Source: Bordetella parapertussis
GTDB lineage: Bacteria > Pseudomonadota > Gammaproteobacteria > Burkholderiales > SG8-39
Assembly (NCBI GenBank): GCA_945897475.1
Contig: CAMDFL010000006.1
Location: 1-51,578 of the forward strand
Length of the DNA: 51,578 nucleotides
Direction of reading: 5' to 3'
Part shown: positions 1 through 10,045 of the stretch, piece by piece
Numbering within the stretch: position 1 is the stretch's first letter
Layout: every line of letters begins with the position of its first letter
The notes under the pieces: generated by a model
Database searches by the model: none
Told to the model about the DNA's origin: nothing
What the model saw: only the letters and a program-made list of their open reading frames with translations
Made by a program: the position numbers and the translations under genes

Positions 1-20
1 ACCGTAACGATTCAAAGCAA

Positions 21-1916
21 TCAAGCGGCGGGGGCGGTCTCGGTTGCGCTGGTGGGGCCGGGTTGCTGCGGTGGTTTTTGCACAGTCTGCACCGGCTTGG
101 GCGGGCGTGGCAGCATTCCCGCCATGATGTCGTTCAATTGATCGGCGTCGAGCGTCTCCCACTCGAGCAGGGCTTTCGTCATAGCCTCGACCTTGTCGCG
201 ATTGGCCTCGATAAGCTTCCTTGCCAATGAGTATTGGCCATCGATGATGCGCCTGATTTCCTCGTCGACTTTTTGCATAGTAGATTCCGACACGCTTTTA
301 TGCGTGGTGACGGAACGCCCGAGGAACACCTCACCCTCGTTCTCTCCATAGACCATAGTCCCCAACTGATCGGACATGCCCCATTGGGTAACCATTCGCC
401 GCGCGATCTCGGTCGCGCGCTCGAAATCGTTCGAGGCGCCGGTGGTCATCTGCCCCATGAAGATTTCCTCGGCGATACGCCCGCCGAACAAGACAGCGAT
501 AGTATTGAGAAGCCGATCACGATCCTGACTATAACGATCCTCGGTGGGCAACTGCATGGTGACACCCAGTGCCCGCCCGCGAGGAATGATGGTGACCTTA
601 TGAACCGGATCGGTTTTGGGAAGGAGCTTGGCCACCACCGCGTGTCCTGACTCGTGGTAGGCGGTGTTGCGACGCTCTTCCTCTGGCATTACCAGTGAAC
701 GACGCTCAGCGCCCATGATGATCTTATCCTTGGCGCGCTCGAAATCATCCATATCCACCAGACGCTTGTTCAGGCGCGCGGCGAAAAGCGCGGCTTCATT
801 GACCAGGTTGGCCAGATCCGCGCCGGACATTCCCGGCGTCCCTCGTGCAATGATGTCGGCCTTCACGTCGGGCGCCATCGGCACCTTACGCATATGAACC
901 TTGAGAATTTCTTCGCGACCACGAATATCAGGCAGAGGCACCACCACCTGCCTGTCGAATCGTCCGGGGCGCAATAGCGCAGGATCGAGCACATCGGGGC
1001 GGTTGGTCGCGGCGATCACGATAACACCGGCAGTACCCTCGAATCCATCCATCTCCACCAGCAACTGATTCAGCGTCTGTTCACGTTCGTCATTGCCACC
1101 GCCAAGACCGGCGCCACGCTGACGACCCACCGCATCAATTTCATCAATGAACACAATGCAGGGAGATTGCTTTTTGGCCTGCTCGAACATGTCGCGCACG
1201 CGGGCCGCGCCCACCCCGACGAACATCTCGACGAAATCCGACCCGGAGATGGAGAAAAACGGCACCTTTGCCTCGCCCGCGATGGCGCGCGCAAGCAGCG
1301 TTTTCCCGGTACCCGGATTGCCCACCATCAGCACGCCCTTCGGAATACGCCCCCCAAGTTTCTGAAACTTGGTCGGATCGCGCAGAAAATCCACCAGTTC
1401 CGCGACTTCTTCTTTGGCCTCCTCGCAACCCGCGACATCGGCGAAGGTAACGGTATTGCTGGACTCATCCGTCATGCGCGCGCGCGACTTGCCGAAGGAA
1501 AACGCGCCCCCGCGCCCCCCGCCTTGCATCTGGCGCATGAAAAACACCCAGACGCCTATTAACAATAGCATCGGGAACCAAGAGACGAAGATATTCATCA
1601 GGAAGGAGGGCTCTTCTTCGGGTTTGGCTTTGACTTTCACTCCGTACTTGAGAAGGTCGGAAACCAACCAAATATCCCCAGGGGAGTAGCTAGTGACTGG
1701 CTTGCCGTCGGTGGTTCGCGCCTTGAGGTTGCGTCCCTCGATCACCACTTCGCCGATGCGTCCCGCCTTGACTTCCTCGAGAAACTGAGAATAGTCCATC
1801 GCGGTCAGCGTCTGCTGCCGGGTATTGAATTGATTGAACACGGTCATCAGCACCAAGCCAATCACCAACCAGATCACCAGATTCTTAAAAAGATTGTTCA
1901 AGTGGTACTTTCTCAA
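21..1916 (-). CDS. ftsH: ATP-dependent zinc metalloprotease FtsH
   Basis: Membrane-anchored AAA+ protease that degrades unassembled membrane proteins and short-lived regulators. The 631-residue protein has a membrane segment at about residues 12-28, a periplasmic loop, a second membrane segment at about 105-127, Walker A GNPGTGKT at 199-206, Walker B IVFIDE at 254-259, the second region of homology around 300-320, and the zinc protease motif HESGH at 421-425 with a likely third ligand Asp497. The tail is rich in Pro and Gln, as is common in betaproteobacterial FtsH. Length fits the family. It lies 148 bp downstream of rlmE on the same strand, the usual rlmE-ftsH pairing; the genes that normally follow (folP, glmM) would be outside the window. 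The identification is secure. Confidence 0.98.
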   Translation of the reverse strand: MRKYHLNNLFKNLVIWLVIGLVLMTVFNQFNTRQQTLTAMDYSQFLEEVKAGRIGEVVIEGRNLKARTTDGKPVTSYSPGDIWLVSDLLKYGVKVKAKPEEEPSFLMNIFVSWFPMLLLIGVWVFFMRQMQGGGRGGAFSFGKSRARMTDESSNTVTFADVAGCEEAKEEVAELVDFLRDPTKFQKLGGRIPKGVLMVGNPGTGKTLLARAIAGEAKVPFFSISGSDFVEMFVGVGAARVRDMFEQAKKQSPCIVFIDEIDAVGRQRGAGLGGGNDEREQTLNQLLVEMDGFEGTAGVIVIAATNRPDVLDPALLRPGRFDRQVVVPLPDIRGREEILKVHMRKVPMAPDVKADIIARGTPGMSGADLANLVNEAALFAARLNKRLVDMDDFERAKDKIIMGAERRSLVMPEEERRNTAYHESGHAVVAKLLPKTDPVHKVTIIPRGRALGVTMQLPTEDRYSQDRDRLLNTIAVLFGGRIAEEIFMGQMTTGASNDFERATEIARRMVTQWGMSDQLGTMVYGENEGEVFLGRSVTTHKSVSESTMQKVDEEIRRIIDGQYSLARKLIEANRDKVEAMTKALLEWETLDADQLNDIMAGMLPRPPKPVQTVQKPPQQPGPTSATETAPAA

Positions 1917-2064
1917 ATAAAAACGGCCTGCGACAAATGATTCCTAATCACACACGTCTTGCAGGTACCCCATTCTAGTCGCATACGGCACCGGCGCGCC
2001 AATTAGACCGCTTTGATACTTATTATTATTAGCCATACACGCTGAATGGCTTTCTTCACGCTGG

Positions 2065-2694
2065 TCAACCCCCAAAATAACCCTTTCCCAACAAGTACAT
2101 CTCCGCCGAGCGACCACGCGAGGCATCGGGCTTTCGCGATACCACTGTTCTGAATACCTGCCTAACGCGCGCCAGATACTCAGGATAGCCAGCACCCTGA
2201 AATACCTTCACTACAAACGCGCCCTCCGGACGCAAATGCTGGCTGGCGAAGTCCAACGCGAGCTCGCAAAGATCCATACTACGGGCCTGATCGCTTACCG
2301 CTATACCCGTTATATTGGGGGCCATATCTGAAACCACAAGGTCCACCTTTCGACCTAACAAGGCGGATTTCAAACGCGACAAAGGCTCATCGTCACGAAA
2401 GTCGCCTTGTATAAACTCCACACCGAGTATCGGCTCGATGGGCAATAAATCAAGGGCGATAACGCGCCCACTGGCGCCCACCTTTTGCGCCAACACCTGA
2501 GCCCAGCTTCCGGGGGCGGCGCCTAGATCCACCACGCACATGCCGGGCGAAATCAATCGGTCTTTTTCATCAATTTGAATCAACTTGAACGCGGCGCGGG
2601 ATCGATAACCACGCGACTTCGCCTGATGCACGTAATGATCGTTGACGTGCTCGCGCATCCATGAATTACCAACATTCGATCCGCCTTTTTTCAT
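2065..2694 (-). CDS. rlmE: 23S rRNA (uridine-2'-O)-methyltransferase RlmE
   Basis: Methylates the 2'-OH of U2552 (E. coli numbering) in the ribosomal A loop using S-adenosylmethionine. The 209-residue protein has the FtsJ/RrmJ Rossmann fold: motif [11 protein letters not shown] at 55-64 and the expected K-D-K-E catalytic set, read here as Lys37, Asp123 (in SDMAPN), Lys163 and Glu198. Length is typical. It is divergent from yhbY (125 bp gap) and precedes ftsH, with which it is usually co-transcribed. Nothing unusual is seen in the protein. Confidence 0.97.
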   Translation of the reverse strand: MKKGGSNVGNSWMREHVNDHYVHQAKSRGYRSRAAFKLIQIDEKDRLISPGMCVVDLGAAPGSWAQVLAQKVGASGRVIALDLLPIEPILGVEFIQGDFRDDEPLSRLKSALLGRKVDLVVSDMAPNITGIAVSDQARSMDLCELALDFASQHLRPEGAFVVKVFQGAGYPEYLARVRQVFRTVVSRKPDASRGRSAEMYLLGKGYFGG

Positions 2695-2744
2695 CCAGTT
2701 CCCCGATAAATACCATCTGCAACGCGTTTATAGCAGCACGACCA

Positions 2745-2783
2745 GCGCATAATCGCAATCTCCCGCGCAAAATCGCGATCTCC
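2745..2783. repeat. 20-bp tandem duplication between rlmE and yhbY
   Basis: Two imperfect copies of a unit of about 20 bp (second copy CGCGCAAAATCGCGATCTCC at 2764-2783) lie in the 125-bp divergent gap. They sit just upstream of yhbY and of rlmE, so they could influence either promoter, but no known site is recognised. Confidence 0.6.
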
Positions 2784-2819
2784 GAACTTTCTTACCCGCC
2801 CGCCAGATAGAATATACCG

Positions 2820-3281
2820 ATGAAACAACTCAACGCAGGCGAACGTAGTGCATTACGGGCACGTGCCCATCCACTGAGTCCAGTTGTCATCATTGGCAAC
2901 AATGGTTTGACCGCTAGTGTCCTGGCCGAAATTGAACTCAATCTCAAAGCACACGAATTAATCAAGATTCGGGTCACTGGCGCCGATCATGCCGAGCGTG
3001 AGACCATGCGCGAAACGATTTGCGCAAGCTGTAGTTGCGCGCCGGTTCAACATATCGGCAAGATTCTCGTAATTTATCGCGAGCACCCCAAGGAAGATTC
3101 CAAGCCGGCGCCCAGAAAACCGCGCACAAATGAGGCCAAACCTGAACGTCGCCCCAGCAAAAAAGCTTTTGGTCGCCCCACAACCAAGCGTTCCAAGTCC
3201 GATTTGAAACCTTTTGGTCGACCCACGTCCAAGCGTTCCAGGTCTGATTTGGCGCGGTCTCCCCGTGGAGCGCGGCGCTAA
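2820..3281 (+). CDS. yhbY: YhbY-type CRM-domain RNA-binding protein with basic tail
   Basis: The first ~95 residues are a YhbY/CRM domain (opening with LRARAHPLSPVVIIGNNGLT), a small RNA-binding fold associated with pre-50S ribosomal particles. E. coli YhbY is about 97 residues; this protein is 153. The extra ~55 residues are Lys/Arg/Pro/Ser-rich and contain an internal duplication of a 15-residue segment centred on FGRPT(T/S)KRSKSD, encoded by a DNA repeat of about 45 bp near 3164-3255. Such a tail may add nonspecific RNA affinity; that is inference. The gene is divergent from rlmE, its usual neighbour. The start at 2820 is the first Met and fits the family. Confidence 0.92.
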   Translation: MKQLNAGERSALRARAHPLSPVVIIGNNGLTASVLAEIELNLKAHELIKIRVTGADHAERETMRETICASCSCAPVQHIGKILVIYREHPKEDSKPAPRKPRTNEAKPERRPSKKAFGRPTTKRSKSDLKPFGRPTSKRSRSDLARSPRGARR

Positions 3282-3321
3282 GTAAGTATCAGAGCGGTCT
3301 AGGTAAGTATCAGAGCGGTCT
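3280..3321. repeat. 21-bp tandem duplication at the yhbY stop codon
   Basis: Two nearly identical 21-bp units (3280-3300 and 3301-3321, core GTAAGTATCAGAGCGGTCT) begin at the yhbY stop codon and fill the gap between yhbY and the convergent FadL-type gene. No hairpin or terminator is evident. Confidence 0.85.
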
Positions 3322-3358
3322 AAGTCAAATCGCCATCGGGCGCTGGGGTCACAGCAAA

Positions 3359-4765
3359 TCAGAATAAGTGGCTGTACTGAACGCTTAATATGCGTACCGA
3401 GTTGTTGTAGCTTCCATCAATTCGGCCTCGCGGAAATCCAAGCGCTGTGGCGGCCAATTCGCCATTGTTGTTGATCGAACCGTCTTTCACCATCAGGTAG
3501 GCGAAGCCGGCGTCAATCGTAGCTTGCTTGCTGGGTTTGTACTGGGCGCCAAAACTGAGCCAGGTGCGATTATTGTCCGGCAGACGCACGCTACGATATT
3601 GATCCGGTACAGGGCTTTGATCGTAGGCAAGCCCGACTCGCAACTTCACGCTCTCGCTGTAGCGGTAATTGGCGCCTAGCGAGGAGCGCAGCGTATTGCG
3701 AAATTTCAATTGGGTCACGTCATCAGCCGCACCCGCCGCGGTGAACTTAACCCGTAGTTCCGCAATCTTTGCCCAGCCGGTCCAAGAAAGGTCGCCCAGC
3801 AAATCCCAACGGGCATTGAGTCTGTGGGCCGCGCTGAACGCAAAAGTATCCGGCATCTTCGCGTCGATGGTAATGCTCTGATCCAGGGTGCCCGGGTTAC
3901 CGGCAATAATCGCATTGGCCGCGGCATTTCCGGTGACCGGATGGCTAGCCATATGAGTACCGTTCAGACGATATTTTATGACGGACCGATAAGCTATGCC
4001 GAGCCGCGTGCGATCTGAGATGCGGTAGGTACCGCCGAGGTTGTATCCCCACGCCGTATCCTTGCCCTTGAGTTCATTGCGGCCCTCGACGTTGCCAATC
4101 GCCACCGCGGTGGCAAGGTTGGCTGCGCCGACCACCGCGGTGTAATTCACCGCCTTGGTCAAAGTGGCTTCAATCTGCTGGTAGTTGAGCCCAAACCCAA
4201 GTGACACTTGGTCGTTCACTTTGTAGGCCACCGTTGGGTTGACATTCAAGGTTTTCAAATCGGATTTGATGCCCTGGAAACGGCCGATCCAGTTATCGTC
4301 ATATTGGGTCTTCAAGCCGAAGGGCGCATTGAGGCCAATACCGATCGACCAGCGTGGGTCAATACTCATGGCGAAATAGGCATTGGGTACAAAAGCGATA
4401 CTGCCCGCATCACCACCCGCACCAGAGGAAGTGTAGAGATTGGGAAGTCCTGGAGCCCGAATGCCGGCAGCCGATAAACTCGCGCCATCGCGCAATTGCG
4501 CGGAAGGATCGAGTGCATGCAATGCGAAAACAACATGCTTTCCTGCTGGGATCGCGGTCAATCCAGCCGGGTTGAAATAAATGGTGCTGGCATCCTCGGC
4601 GGTTACAGCCGCGCCTGCGTAAGAGTTACCCAGTCCGCTCGCATTCTGCTCGATCAAGGCAAATCCCGCGCCATACGCCTGGGAAAAACCGATGGCCATT
4701 ACCGCGGTGAGCGCCGCAGTGAATACTGTTGATACCCCCTTCCTGCTACGTTCGCCAATTTTCAT
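3359..4765 (-). CDS. FadL/OmpP1-type outer-membrane transporter
   Basis: Predicted outer-membrane beta-barrel for uptake of long-chain fatty acids or other hydrophobic compounds (FadL/TodX/OmpP1 family). The 468-residue precursor has a signal peptide (cleavage likely after SQAYG or nearby, residues ~25-33), then the characteristic N-terminal plug sequence GFALIEQNASGLGNSYAG followed by A(x)EDASTIYFNPAGLT. Alternating hydrophobic beta strands follow and the chain ends in Phe (VQYSHLF), as barrel proteins commonly do. An SD-like GGAG precedes the ATG. It sits between greA and yhbY, inside a block otherwise made of housekeeping genes; only 20 bp separate it from greA on the same strand, so they may be co-transcribed. 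The substrate cannot be told from the sequence. Confidence 0.93.
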   Translation of the reverse strand: MKIGERSRKGVSTVFTAALTAVMAIGFSQAYGAGFALIEQNASGLGNSYAGAAVTAEDASTIYFNPAGLTAIPAGKHVVFALHALDPSAQLRDGASLSAAGIRAPGLPNLYTSSGAGGDAGSIAFVPNAYFAMSIDPRWSIGIGLNAPFGLKTQYDDNWIGRFQGIKSDLKTLNVNPTVAYKVNDQVSLGFGLNYQQIEATLTKAVNYTAVVGAANLATAVAIGNVEGRNELKGKDTAWGYNLGGTYRISDRTRLGIAYRSVIKYRLNGTHMASHPVTGNAAANAIIAGNPGTLDQSITIDAKMPDTFAFSAAHRLNARWDLLGDLSWTGWAKIAELRVKFTAAGAADDVTQLKFRNTLRSSLGANYRYSESVKLRVGLAYDQSPVPDQYRSVRLPDNNRTWLSFGAQYKPSKQATIDAGFAYLMVKDGSINNNGELAATALGFPRGRIDGSYNNSVRILSVQYSHLF

Positions 4766-4785
4766 GGTTCGGCTCCGACTGGCCG

Positions 4786-5262
4786 TTACTCGTAGCGGAC
4801 ATCAACAATCTCAAAGTCGCGAGCACCGCCTGGAGCTTGGACGGTGGCCGCGTCCCCGGCATATTTTCCGATCAGTGCACGCGCGAAAGGAGAGCTAATC
4901 GAGATTTTGTTTAGCTTGATATCCGCCTCATCGTCGCCGACGATCTGATAGGTCACTGTATCGCCTTTTTCGACATCCTGAATGTCCACGGTAGACCCGA
5001 ATACGCAGCGACCATCGGCATCCACCAGTTTGGGGTCGATGACCTGCGCGTTCGACAAGTTGGACTCGACCTCGGCGATGCGTCCTTCGATAAAGCTTTG
5101 CTTTTCCTTGGCGGCGTCGTATTCAGCGTTCTCAGATAAATCGCCGTGGGAGCGCGCCTCGGCGATGGCGGCGATGGTGTTGGGCCGCTCCACAGTTTTT
5201 AAACGGTGCAATTCCTGGCGCAGTTTTTCCGCGCCGACTATGGTCATAGGTACGCTAGGCAT
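4786..5262 (-). CDS. greA: Transcription elongation factor GreA
   Basis: Rescues backtracked RNA polymerase by stimulating cleavage of the nascent RNA. I chose the ATG at 5262 rather than the upstream Met codons at 5292 and 5283: it gives 158 residues, places the acidic tip [10 protein letters not shown] with Asp41 and Glu44 at the same numbers as in E. coli GreA, and an SD (GGAGAA) lies about 9 nt upstream, inside what the longer frame would translate. The N-terminal coiled coil and C-terminal FKBP-like domain are complete. It follows carB on the same strand after a 143-bp gap, the usual carAB-greA order of betaproteobacteria. Confidence 0.96.
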   Translation of the reverse strand: MPSVPMTIVGAEKLRQELHRLKTVERPNTIAAIAEARSHGDLSENAEYDAAKEKQSFIEGRIAEVESNLSNAQVIDPKLVDADGRCVFGSTVDIQDVEKGDTVTYQIVGDDEADIKLNKISISSPFARALIGKYAGDAATVQAPGGARDFEIVDVRYE

Positions 5263-5311
5263 TGTCGGTAGTTCTCCATACATTAAACGCATCGGCCGTG
5301 CGTATTAAATC

Positions 5312-5386
5312 GCTCTGAAACTATTAGATCCCTTTGAAACTATTAGATCCCTCTGAAACTATTAGATTGCACTGAATCTTATTACA
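5312..5386. repeat. 19-bp tandem repeat, about 3.5 copies, between carB and greA
   Basis: Three good units at 5312-5330, 5331-5349 and 5350-5368 share the core CTGAAACTATTAGATC; a decayed fourth follows. The array fills most of the carB-greA gap and lies upstream of the greA start, where it could alter promoter spacing or leader length. Confidence 0.9.
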
Positions 5387-5405
5387 CCCGAGCGGTGGAT
5401 CAGCA

Positions 5406-8400
5406 TCATACATCTGGACTTACTGAGGGACTTACTGGGGGACTTACTGCGGGACTCACTGCGCAGGACCCAATGCGCGGGTCCTGCAGTGAGCTATGCA
5501 GTTCCTGCAAAGAATAGGGGGTCAAAGCATTGGCACGGCGCTGACGCATACCCTCGCACGCCGCTCGCGCGCCAGCCAGGGTGGTGTAATAGGTCACGCG
5601 TTGTTGCACCGCGCTGGTACGAATCGAACGAGAATCAGTTACCGCGTTTCGTTTTTCCTCGACGGTGTTCACGATCAGCCTGATTTCGGCGTTCTTGATC
5701 AGGTCAACAACGTGCGGGCGTCCCTCGGCGACTTTGTTAATCGCGGTGACGGCGATACCGTGTTTTGCAAACGCCGCCGCCGTTCCCCGCGTCGCAAGCA
5801 GCGTAAACCCCAAATCCAGCAGGTCACGCGCAATGTCGACCGCAGCCTCTTTGTCGCGGTCGCGCACGCTGATAAATGCATTGCCGCCAATGGGCAAACG
5901 CGTCCCCGCCGCCAATTGCGACTTGACGAAGGCCTCGCCGAAATTGCGGCCCACGCCCATAACTTCGCCTGTGGATTTCATTTCCGGTCCGAGGATGGTA
6001 TCCACACCGGGAAATTTCGCGAACGGAAAAACTGCCTCCTTGACCGAAAAATAAGCCGGTATGACCTCGTTTATAAAACCTTGGGAGTCCAGCAACTGCC
6101 CAACCATGCACCGGGCGGCAATCCTCGCCAGGGGCACCCCGGTCGCTTTGCCGACAAAGGGCACGGTGCGCGAGGCGCGTGGATTGACTTCCAGCACGTA
6201 CACCTCTCCTGCCTGAATGGCGAATTGCACATTCATCAGTCCCACCACTTTCAATGCCTTCGACATGGCCACTGTTTGCCGGCGAAGTTCAGCCTCGATC
6301 TCGGGAGAAAGCGAATAGGGCGGCAACGAACACGCGGAATCGCCCGAATGCACGCCGGCCTGCTCGATATGCTCCATCACCCCGCCGATCACCACCCGCT
6401 TGCCGTCGCTCACGGCATCGACATCGACCTCGGTGGCATCATTCAAAAAACGATCCAGCAGCACCGGCGAATCGTTGGAAACCTTAACCGCCTCGCGCAT
6501 ATAGCGCTCCAGGTCTTTTTGCTCGTGGACGATTTCCATGGCGCGTCCGCCCAACACGTAGGAGGGCCGTACCACCAGCGGGTAACCGATTTCCAGCGCC
6601 AGCGTCAAAGCGCGAGCCTCGGTGCGCGCTGTCCGATTGGGCGGTTGTTTCAATCCCAATTTATGCAAAAGTTTCTGGAAACGCTCGCGGTCCTCGGCCG
6701 CGTCGATCATATCGGGACTGGTTCCGATGATGGGTACACCGGCCTTCTCTAGATCGCGCGCCAGTTTCAGCGGTGTCTGCCCACCGAATTGCACGATCAC
6801 GCCCAGCGGCTTTTCGATGTGCACAATCTCCAGCACATCCTCCAGAGTCAGTGGCTCGAAATACAGGCGATCCGAAGTATCGTAATCAGTGGACACCGTC
6901 TCGGGATTGCAATTGATCATGATGGTCTCGTAGCCATCTTCGCGCAAGGCGAGCGCCGCATGCACGCAGCAGTAATCGAATTCGATACCCTGACCGATAC
7001 GATTCGGGCCACCCCCCAGGACAATGATTTTCCTCTTGTCGGTGGGCGCCGCCTCGCACTCCTCTTCGTAGGTCGAATACATATAGGCGGTGCGCGTGGC
7101 GAACTCGGCCGCGCAGGTATCCACACGCTTATATACAGGGCGTATGCCAAACCCGTGGCGCCGCTCACGCACCAGGTGTTCGCTTGATTTCAGCAGAAAA
7201 GCCAGGCGGCGGTCGGAGAAACCCTTGCGTTTCAAGGATCGCAATGCTTCGGCGTCGAGTGAATCAAGCTCACGATCATCCAGATCCATCTCAACATCGA
7301 CGATGTCCTTGATTTGCGCGAGAAACCAGGGATCGATATGCGTCAGCGCATGAACCTCGACCAGAGACATTCCATTCTCGAACGCATCGCCCACATACCA
7401 AATCCGTTCTGGGCCAGGTTGCCCCAATTCTTTTTCCAGAGTTTCACGATCCGTGGTCTTCTGGTTCAGTCCATCAACGCCGACCTCCAGACCGCGCAAT
7501 GCCTTTTGGAAAGACTCCTGGAATGTTCTTCCGATGGCCATCACCTCGCCCACCGACTTCATCTGCGTGGTGAGCCGATCATTGGCGGTTGGAAATTTCT
7601 CAAAGGCAAAACGCGGAATCTTGGTGACCACGTAATCGATGCTGGGTTCGAACGATGCCGGTGTCGCCCCGCCGGTGATCTCGTTGGCCAATTCATCCAG
7701 TGTGTAACCAATGGCAAGCTTTGCCGCAATGCGCGCGATGGGAAAGCCCGTCGCTTTGGATGCCAAGGCCGAGGAACGGCTCACCCTTGGATTCATTTCA
7801 ATCACCAGCATGCGACCATCCAGGGGATTGATAGCAAACTGCACGTTCGATCCGCCGGTCTCCACGCCGATCTCACGCAATACCGCGATCGACGCATTAC
7901 GCATGATCTGGTATTCCTTATCGGTGAGCGTTTGCGCCGGCGCGACCGTAATCGAGTCGCCCGTGTGCACCCCCATTGGATCGAGGTTTTCGATAGCACA
8001 AACGATGATGCAGTTGTCGAGCCTGTCGCGCACCACCTCCATCTCGAATTCCTTCCACCCGATCACTGACTCCTCGATCAGCAATTCATGGGTGGGAGAT
8101 ACATCTAGGCCCCGCTCACAGATGGCGATGAATTCTTCCCGGTTATAGGCAATTCCACCGCCCGATCCAGCCAGTGTGAACGAAGGCCTGATCACCACCG
8201 GATAACCCACAGCGGCCTGCCGCTGCAAGGCCTCTTCCATTGAATGCGCCACGCCTGAGCGCGGGCATTCGAGGCCGATGCGATCCATTGCTTTCTTGAA
8301 CTTTTCGCGGTCCTCGGCCTTGTCTATGGCCTCGCTGGAGGCGCCAATCAAGGCAACACCGTATTTCTCGAGAACGCCATGCTTGGCCAGATCCAGCGCA

Positions 8401-8693
8401 CAATTAAGCGCGGTCTGCCCCCCCATGGTCGGCAGCAGCGCATCCGGTCGTTCGCGCGCAATAATCGACTCCACCACCTGCCACTGAATCGGCTCAATGT
8501 AAGTCAGATCGGCCATCTCCGGATCGGTCATGATGGTCGCTGGGTTGGAATTAACCAGGATGACCTTGTAACCCTCTTCGCGTAAAGCCTTGCAGGCCTG
8601 GGCGCCGGAGTAATCGAATTCACAGGCTTGACCGATAACGATCGGACCGGCCCCGATGACCAGCACGGATTTAATATCGGTACGCTTAGGCAT
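5406..8693 (-). CDS. carB: Carbamoyl-phosphate synthase large subunit
   Basis: Makes carbamoyl phosphate from bicarbonate, ammonia (supplied by CarA) and two ATP, feeding pyrimidine and arginine synthesis. The start at 8693 ([17 protein letters not shown]) matches the family; a longer frame from 8732 would add 13 odd residues. The ATG overlaps the carA stop by 8 nt, indicating translational coupling. The carboxyphosphate domain (1 to ~400), oligomerisation region, carbamoyl-phosphate domain (~555-935) and MGS-like allosteric domain are all present. The protein is 1095 residues against about 1073-1080 usually: after the expected end ([11 protein letters not shown]) there is a tail of about 25 residues that includes four VSP repeats and is encoded partly by a 9-bp perfect hairpin. 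Confidence 0.97.
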   Translation of the reverse strand: MPKRTDIKSVLVIGAGPIVIGQACEFDYSGAQACKALREEGYKVILVNSNPATIMTDPEMADLTYIEPIQWQVVESIIARERPDALLPTMGGQTALNCALDLAKHGVLEKYGVALIGASSEAIDKAEDREKFKKAMDRIGLECPRSGVAHSMEEALQRQAAVGYPVVIRPSFTLAGSGGGIAYNREEFIAICERGLDVSPTHELLIEESVIGWKEFEMEVVRDRLDNCIIVCAIENLDPMGVHTGDSITVAPAQTLTDKEYQIMRNASIAVLREIGVETGGSNVQFAINPLDGRMLVIEMNPRVSRSSALASKATGFPIARIAAKLAIGYTLDELANEITGGATPASFEPSIDYVVTKIPRFAFEKFPTANDRLTTQMKSVGEVMAIGRTFQESFQKALRGLEVGVDGLNQKTTDRETLEKELGQPGPERIWYVGDAFENGMSLVEVHALTHIDPWFLAQIKDIVDVEMDLDDRELDSLDAEALRSLKRKGFSDRRLAFLLKSSEHLVRERRHGFGIRPVYKRVDTCAAEFATRTAYMYSTYEEECEAAPTDKRKIIVLGGGPNRIGQGIEFDYCCVHAALALREDGYETIMINCNPETVSTDYDTSDRLYFEPLTLEDVLEIVHIEKPLGVIVQFGGQTPLKLARDLEKAGVPIIGTSPDMIDAAEDRERFQKLLHKLGLKQPPNRTARTEARALTLALEIGYPLVVRPSYVLGGRAMEIVHEQKDLERYMREAVKVSNDSPVLLDRFLNDATEVDVDAVSDGKRVVIGGVMEHIEQAGVHSGDSACSLPPYSLSPEIEAELRRQTVAMSKALKVVGLMNVQFAIQAGEVYVLEVNPRASRTVPFVGKATGVPLARIAARCMVGQLLDSQGFINEVIPAYFSVKEAVFPFAKFPGVDTILGPEMKSTGEVMGVGRNFGEAFVKSQLAAGTRLPIGGNAFISVRDRDKEAAVDIARDLLDLGFTLLATRGTAAAFAKHGIAVTAINKVAEGRPHVVDLIKNAEIRLIVNTVEEKRNAVTDSRSIRTSAVQQRVTYYTTLAGARAACEGMRQRRANALTPYSLQELHSSLQDPRIGSCAVSPAVSPPVSPSVSPDV
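5416..5463. repeat. 12-bp tandem repeat, four copies, inside the carB 3' end
   Basis: Four in-frame units (GGACTTACTGAG, GGACTTACTGGG, GGACTTACTGCG, GGACTCACTGCG on the + strand) encode the repeated VSP(A/P/S) tail of CarB just before its stop codon. The unit length is a multiple of three, so copy changes keep the frame. Confidence 0.92.
5463..5487 (-). other. 9-bp perfect hairpin within carB 3' coding region
   Basis: GCAGGACCC at 5463-5471 pairs with GGGTCCTGC at 5479-5487 around a 7-nt loop. It lies just after the codons for the canonical CarB C-terminus, where a terminator stem would sit if the gene had its usual length. No U-tract follows it now; the 12-bp repeats do. I read it as a former terminator stem absorbed into the coding region, which is inference. 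Confidence 0.6.
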
Positions 8694-9849
8694 GGGTATC
8701 CTGCGGAGTTTTCTGCCGCTTTTCCTTACCATCCATCATCGCAGCGAAACGGTCGAATAAATAGCCGATGTCATTCGGCCCCGGACTCGCCTCAGGATGT
8801 CCCTGAAAACAAAACGCCGGTCGATCAGTACGCGCCAAGCCCTGCAGGGATTTGTCGAACAAGGATATGTGCGTGGTCCGCAAATTGGCCGGAAGACTTG
8901 CGGGATCGACAGCAAAGCCGTGGTTCTGGCTGGTAATCGCGACGCGTCCGGTTTCAAGGTCTTTGACCGGGTGATTGGCGCCATGGTGGCCGAACTTCAT
9001 CTTCAAGGTCTTTGCACCCGATGCCAAGGCCATCAACTGGTGTCCCAGGCAGATGCCAAACACCGGGATTCGCGTGCTATCCAATATTTCTCGAATCGCG
9101 CCAATGGCATAGTCGCAGGGTTCGGGATCGCCCGGACCGTTGGAGAGAAAAACACCATCGGGTTTGCGCGCCAATACCTCTTTCGCCGGCGTTTGCGCGG
9201 GAACCACCGTGACACGGCAACCGCGATCAACCAAGAGACGCAGAATGTTGCGCTTCACGCCAAAGTCATAGGCGACCACGTGGAATCTTGAACTCCCCGC
9301 CGGCGCATGGCCCCTTTCTAAGGACCAAACGCCTTCGCTCCATTCGTACTCCTTGCCGGTGCTAACCACCTTGGCGAGGTCCATGCCGCCCAGGCCCGGA
9401 AATGCGCGTGCCGCGGCCACCGCCTTGTCCGGGTCGATATCGCCAGACATCAGCGCGCCACCCTGCGCGCCACCTTCGCGAAGAATTCGCGTCAATCGCC
9501 GAGTATCAATGCCGGCAATCCCAACGACACCGTGACGCTTGAGGTAGGCGTCGAGCGTCTCCCGCGAACGCCAGCTCGAGGTACGAAGCGGCAATTCACG
9601 GACCACCAGACCCGCGGCAAATATGCCGCGCGATTCCTCGTCTTCAGGATTGACGCCGGTATTGCCGATATGCGGATAGGTCAGCGTCACAATCTGACGG
9701 CAGTAGGAAGGGTCGGTCAGAATTTCCTGATACCCGGTCATGGCGGTATTGAATACCACCTCACCCGCGCTAAGCCCCTGCGCTCCGAATGAAGCGCCGC
9801 GAAATAGACTGCCATCTGAAAGTGCGAGGATGGCAGGCGGCAATGACAC
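8686..9849 (-). CDS. carA: Carbamoyl-phosphate synthase small (glutaminase) subunit
   Basis: Class I glutamine amidotransferase that hydrolyses glutamine and channels ammonia to CarB. The 387-residue protein has the CPSase N-terminal domain and a GATase domain with nucleophile Cys267 (GICLGHQ), His351 and Glu353 ([10 protein letters not shown]), very close to E. coli Cys269/His353/Glu355. It overlaps carB by 8 nt. Upstream of its start is a strong hairpin (9881-9909), separating it from dapB. Confidence 0.98.
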   Translation of the reverse strand: MSLPPAILALSDGSLFRGASFGAQGLSAGEVVFNTAMTGYQEILTDPSYCRQIVTLTYPHIGNTGVNPEDEESRGIFAAGLVVRELPLRTSSWRSRETLDAYLKRHGVVGIAGIDTRRLTRILREGGAQGGALMSGDIDPDKAVAAARAFPGLGGMDLAKVVSTGKEYEWSEGVWSLERGHAPAGSSRFHVVAYDFGVKRNILRLLVDRGCRVTVVPAQTPAKEVLARKPDGVFLSNGPGDPEPCDYAIGAIREILDSTRIPVFGICLGHQLMALASGAKTLKMKFGHHGANHPVKDLETGRVAITSQNHGFAVDPASLPANLRTTHISLFDKSLQGLARTDRPAFCFQGHPEASPGPNDIGYLFDRFAAMMDGKEKRQKTPQDTHA

Positions 9850-9880
9850 TATTTTTGGCTCCAGCGGGGTCTAGACACGA

Positions 9881-9909
9881 AAACGGGACAGGCGGCGCCT
9901 ATCCCGTTT
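9881..9909 (-). terminator. Hairpin upstream of carA, candidate terminator or leader structure
   Basis: On the - strand AAACGGGATAGGCG pairs with CGCCTGTCCCGTTT; the only imperfection is one G-U wobble. It is followed on that strand by TTTT at the base. It lies between dapB and carA, so it may end dapB transcription or act in the carAB leader. The short T-run makes a classical terminator only moderately convincing. Confidence 0.6.
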
Positions 9910-9941
9910 CTTATTAGCGAGCAATTATACCGTAGACCTGG

Positions 9942-10017
9942 CTAGCGGTATGCCAAGCACATCTGCATATCGTACAAACCGGGACCTTTTTCCATGAGAA
10001 ACCGGCAAGCGCAATGG
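9942..10017 (-). pseudogene. Decayed copy of the dapB 3' end
   Basis: The stretch 9955-10013 repeats the last ~58 bp of dapB (10058-10117) with a handful of mismatches and one deleted base, offset by about 103 bp. Read on the - strand it gives ACRFLM(E)KGPGLYDMQ before the deletion shifts the frame, then a stop at 9942-9944. The intact dapB copy has RACRFLMGKGPGLYDMQDVL. It is a tandem duplication relic or the leftover of an earlier dapB terminus. Confidence 0.85.
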
Positions 10018-10045
10018 GATACTACGAACGCGCCTGCTCAATCCA

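Noticed and set aside
5496..6752. Long 418-codon open frame on the + strand opposite carB
   Set aside because: It mirrors the carB coding frame, has no recognisable protein family, and high-GC coding genes commonly leave open antisense frames.
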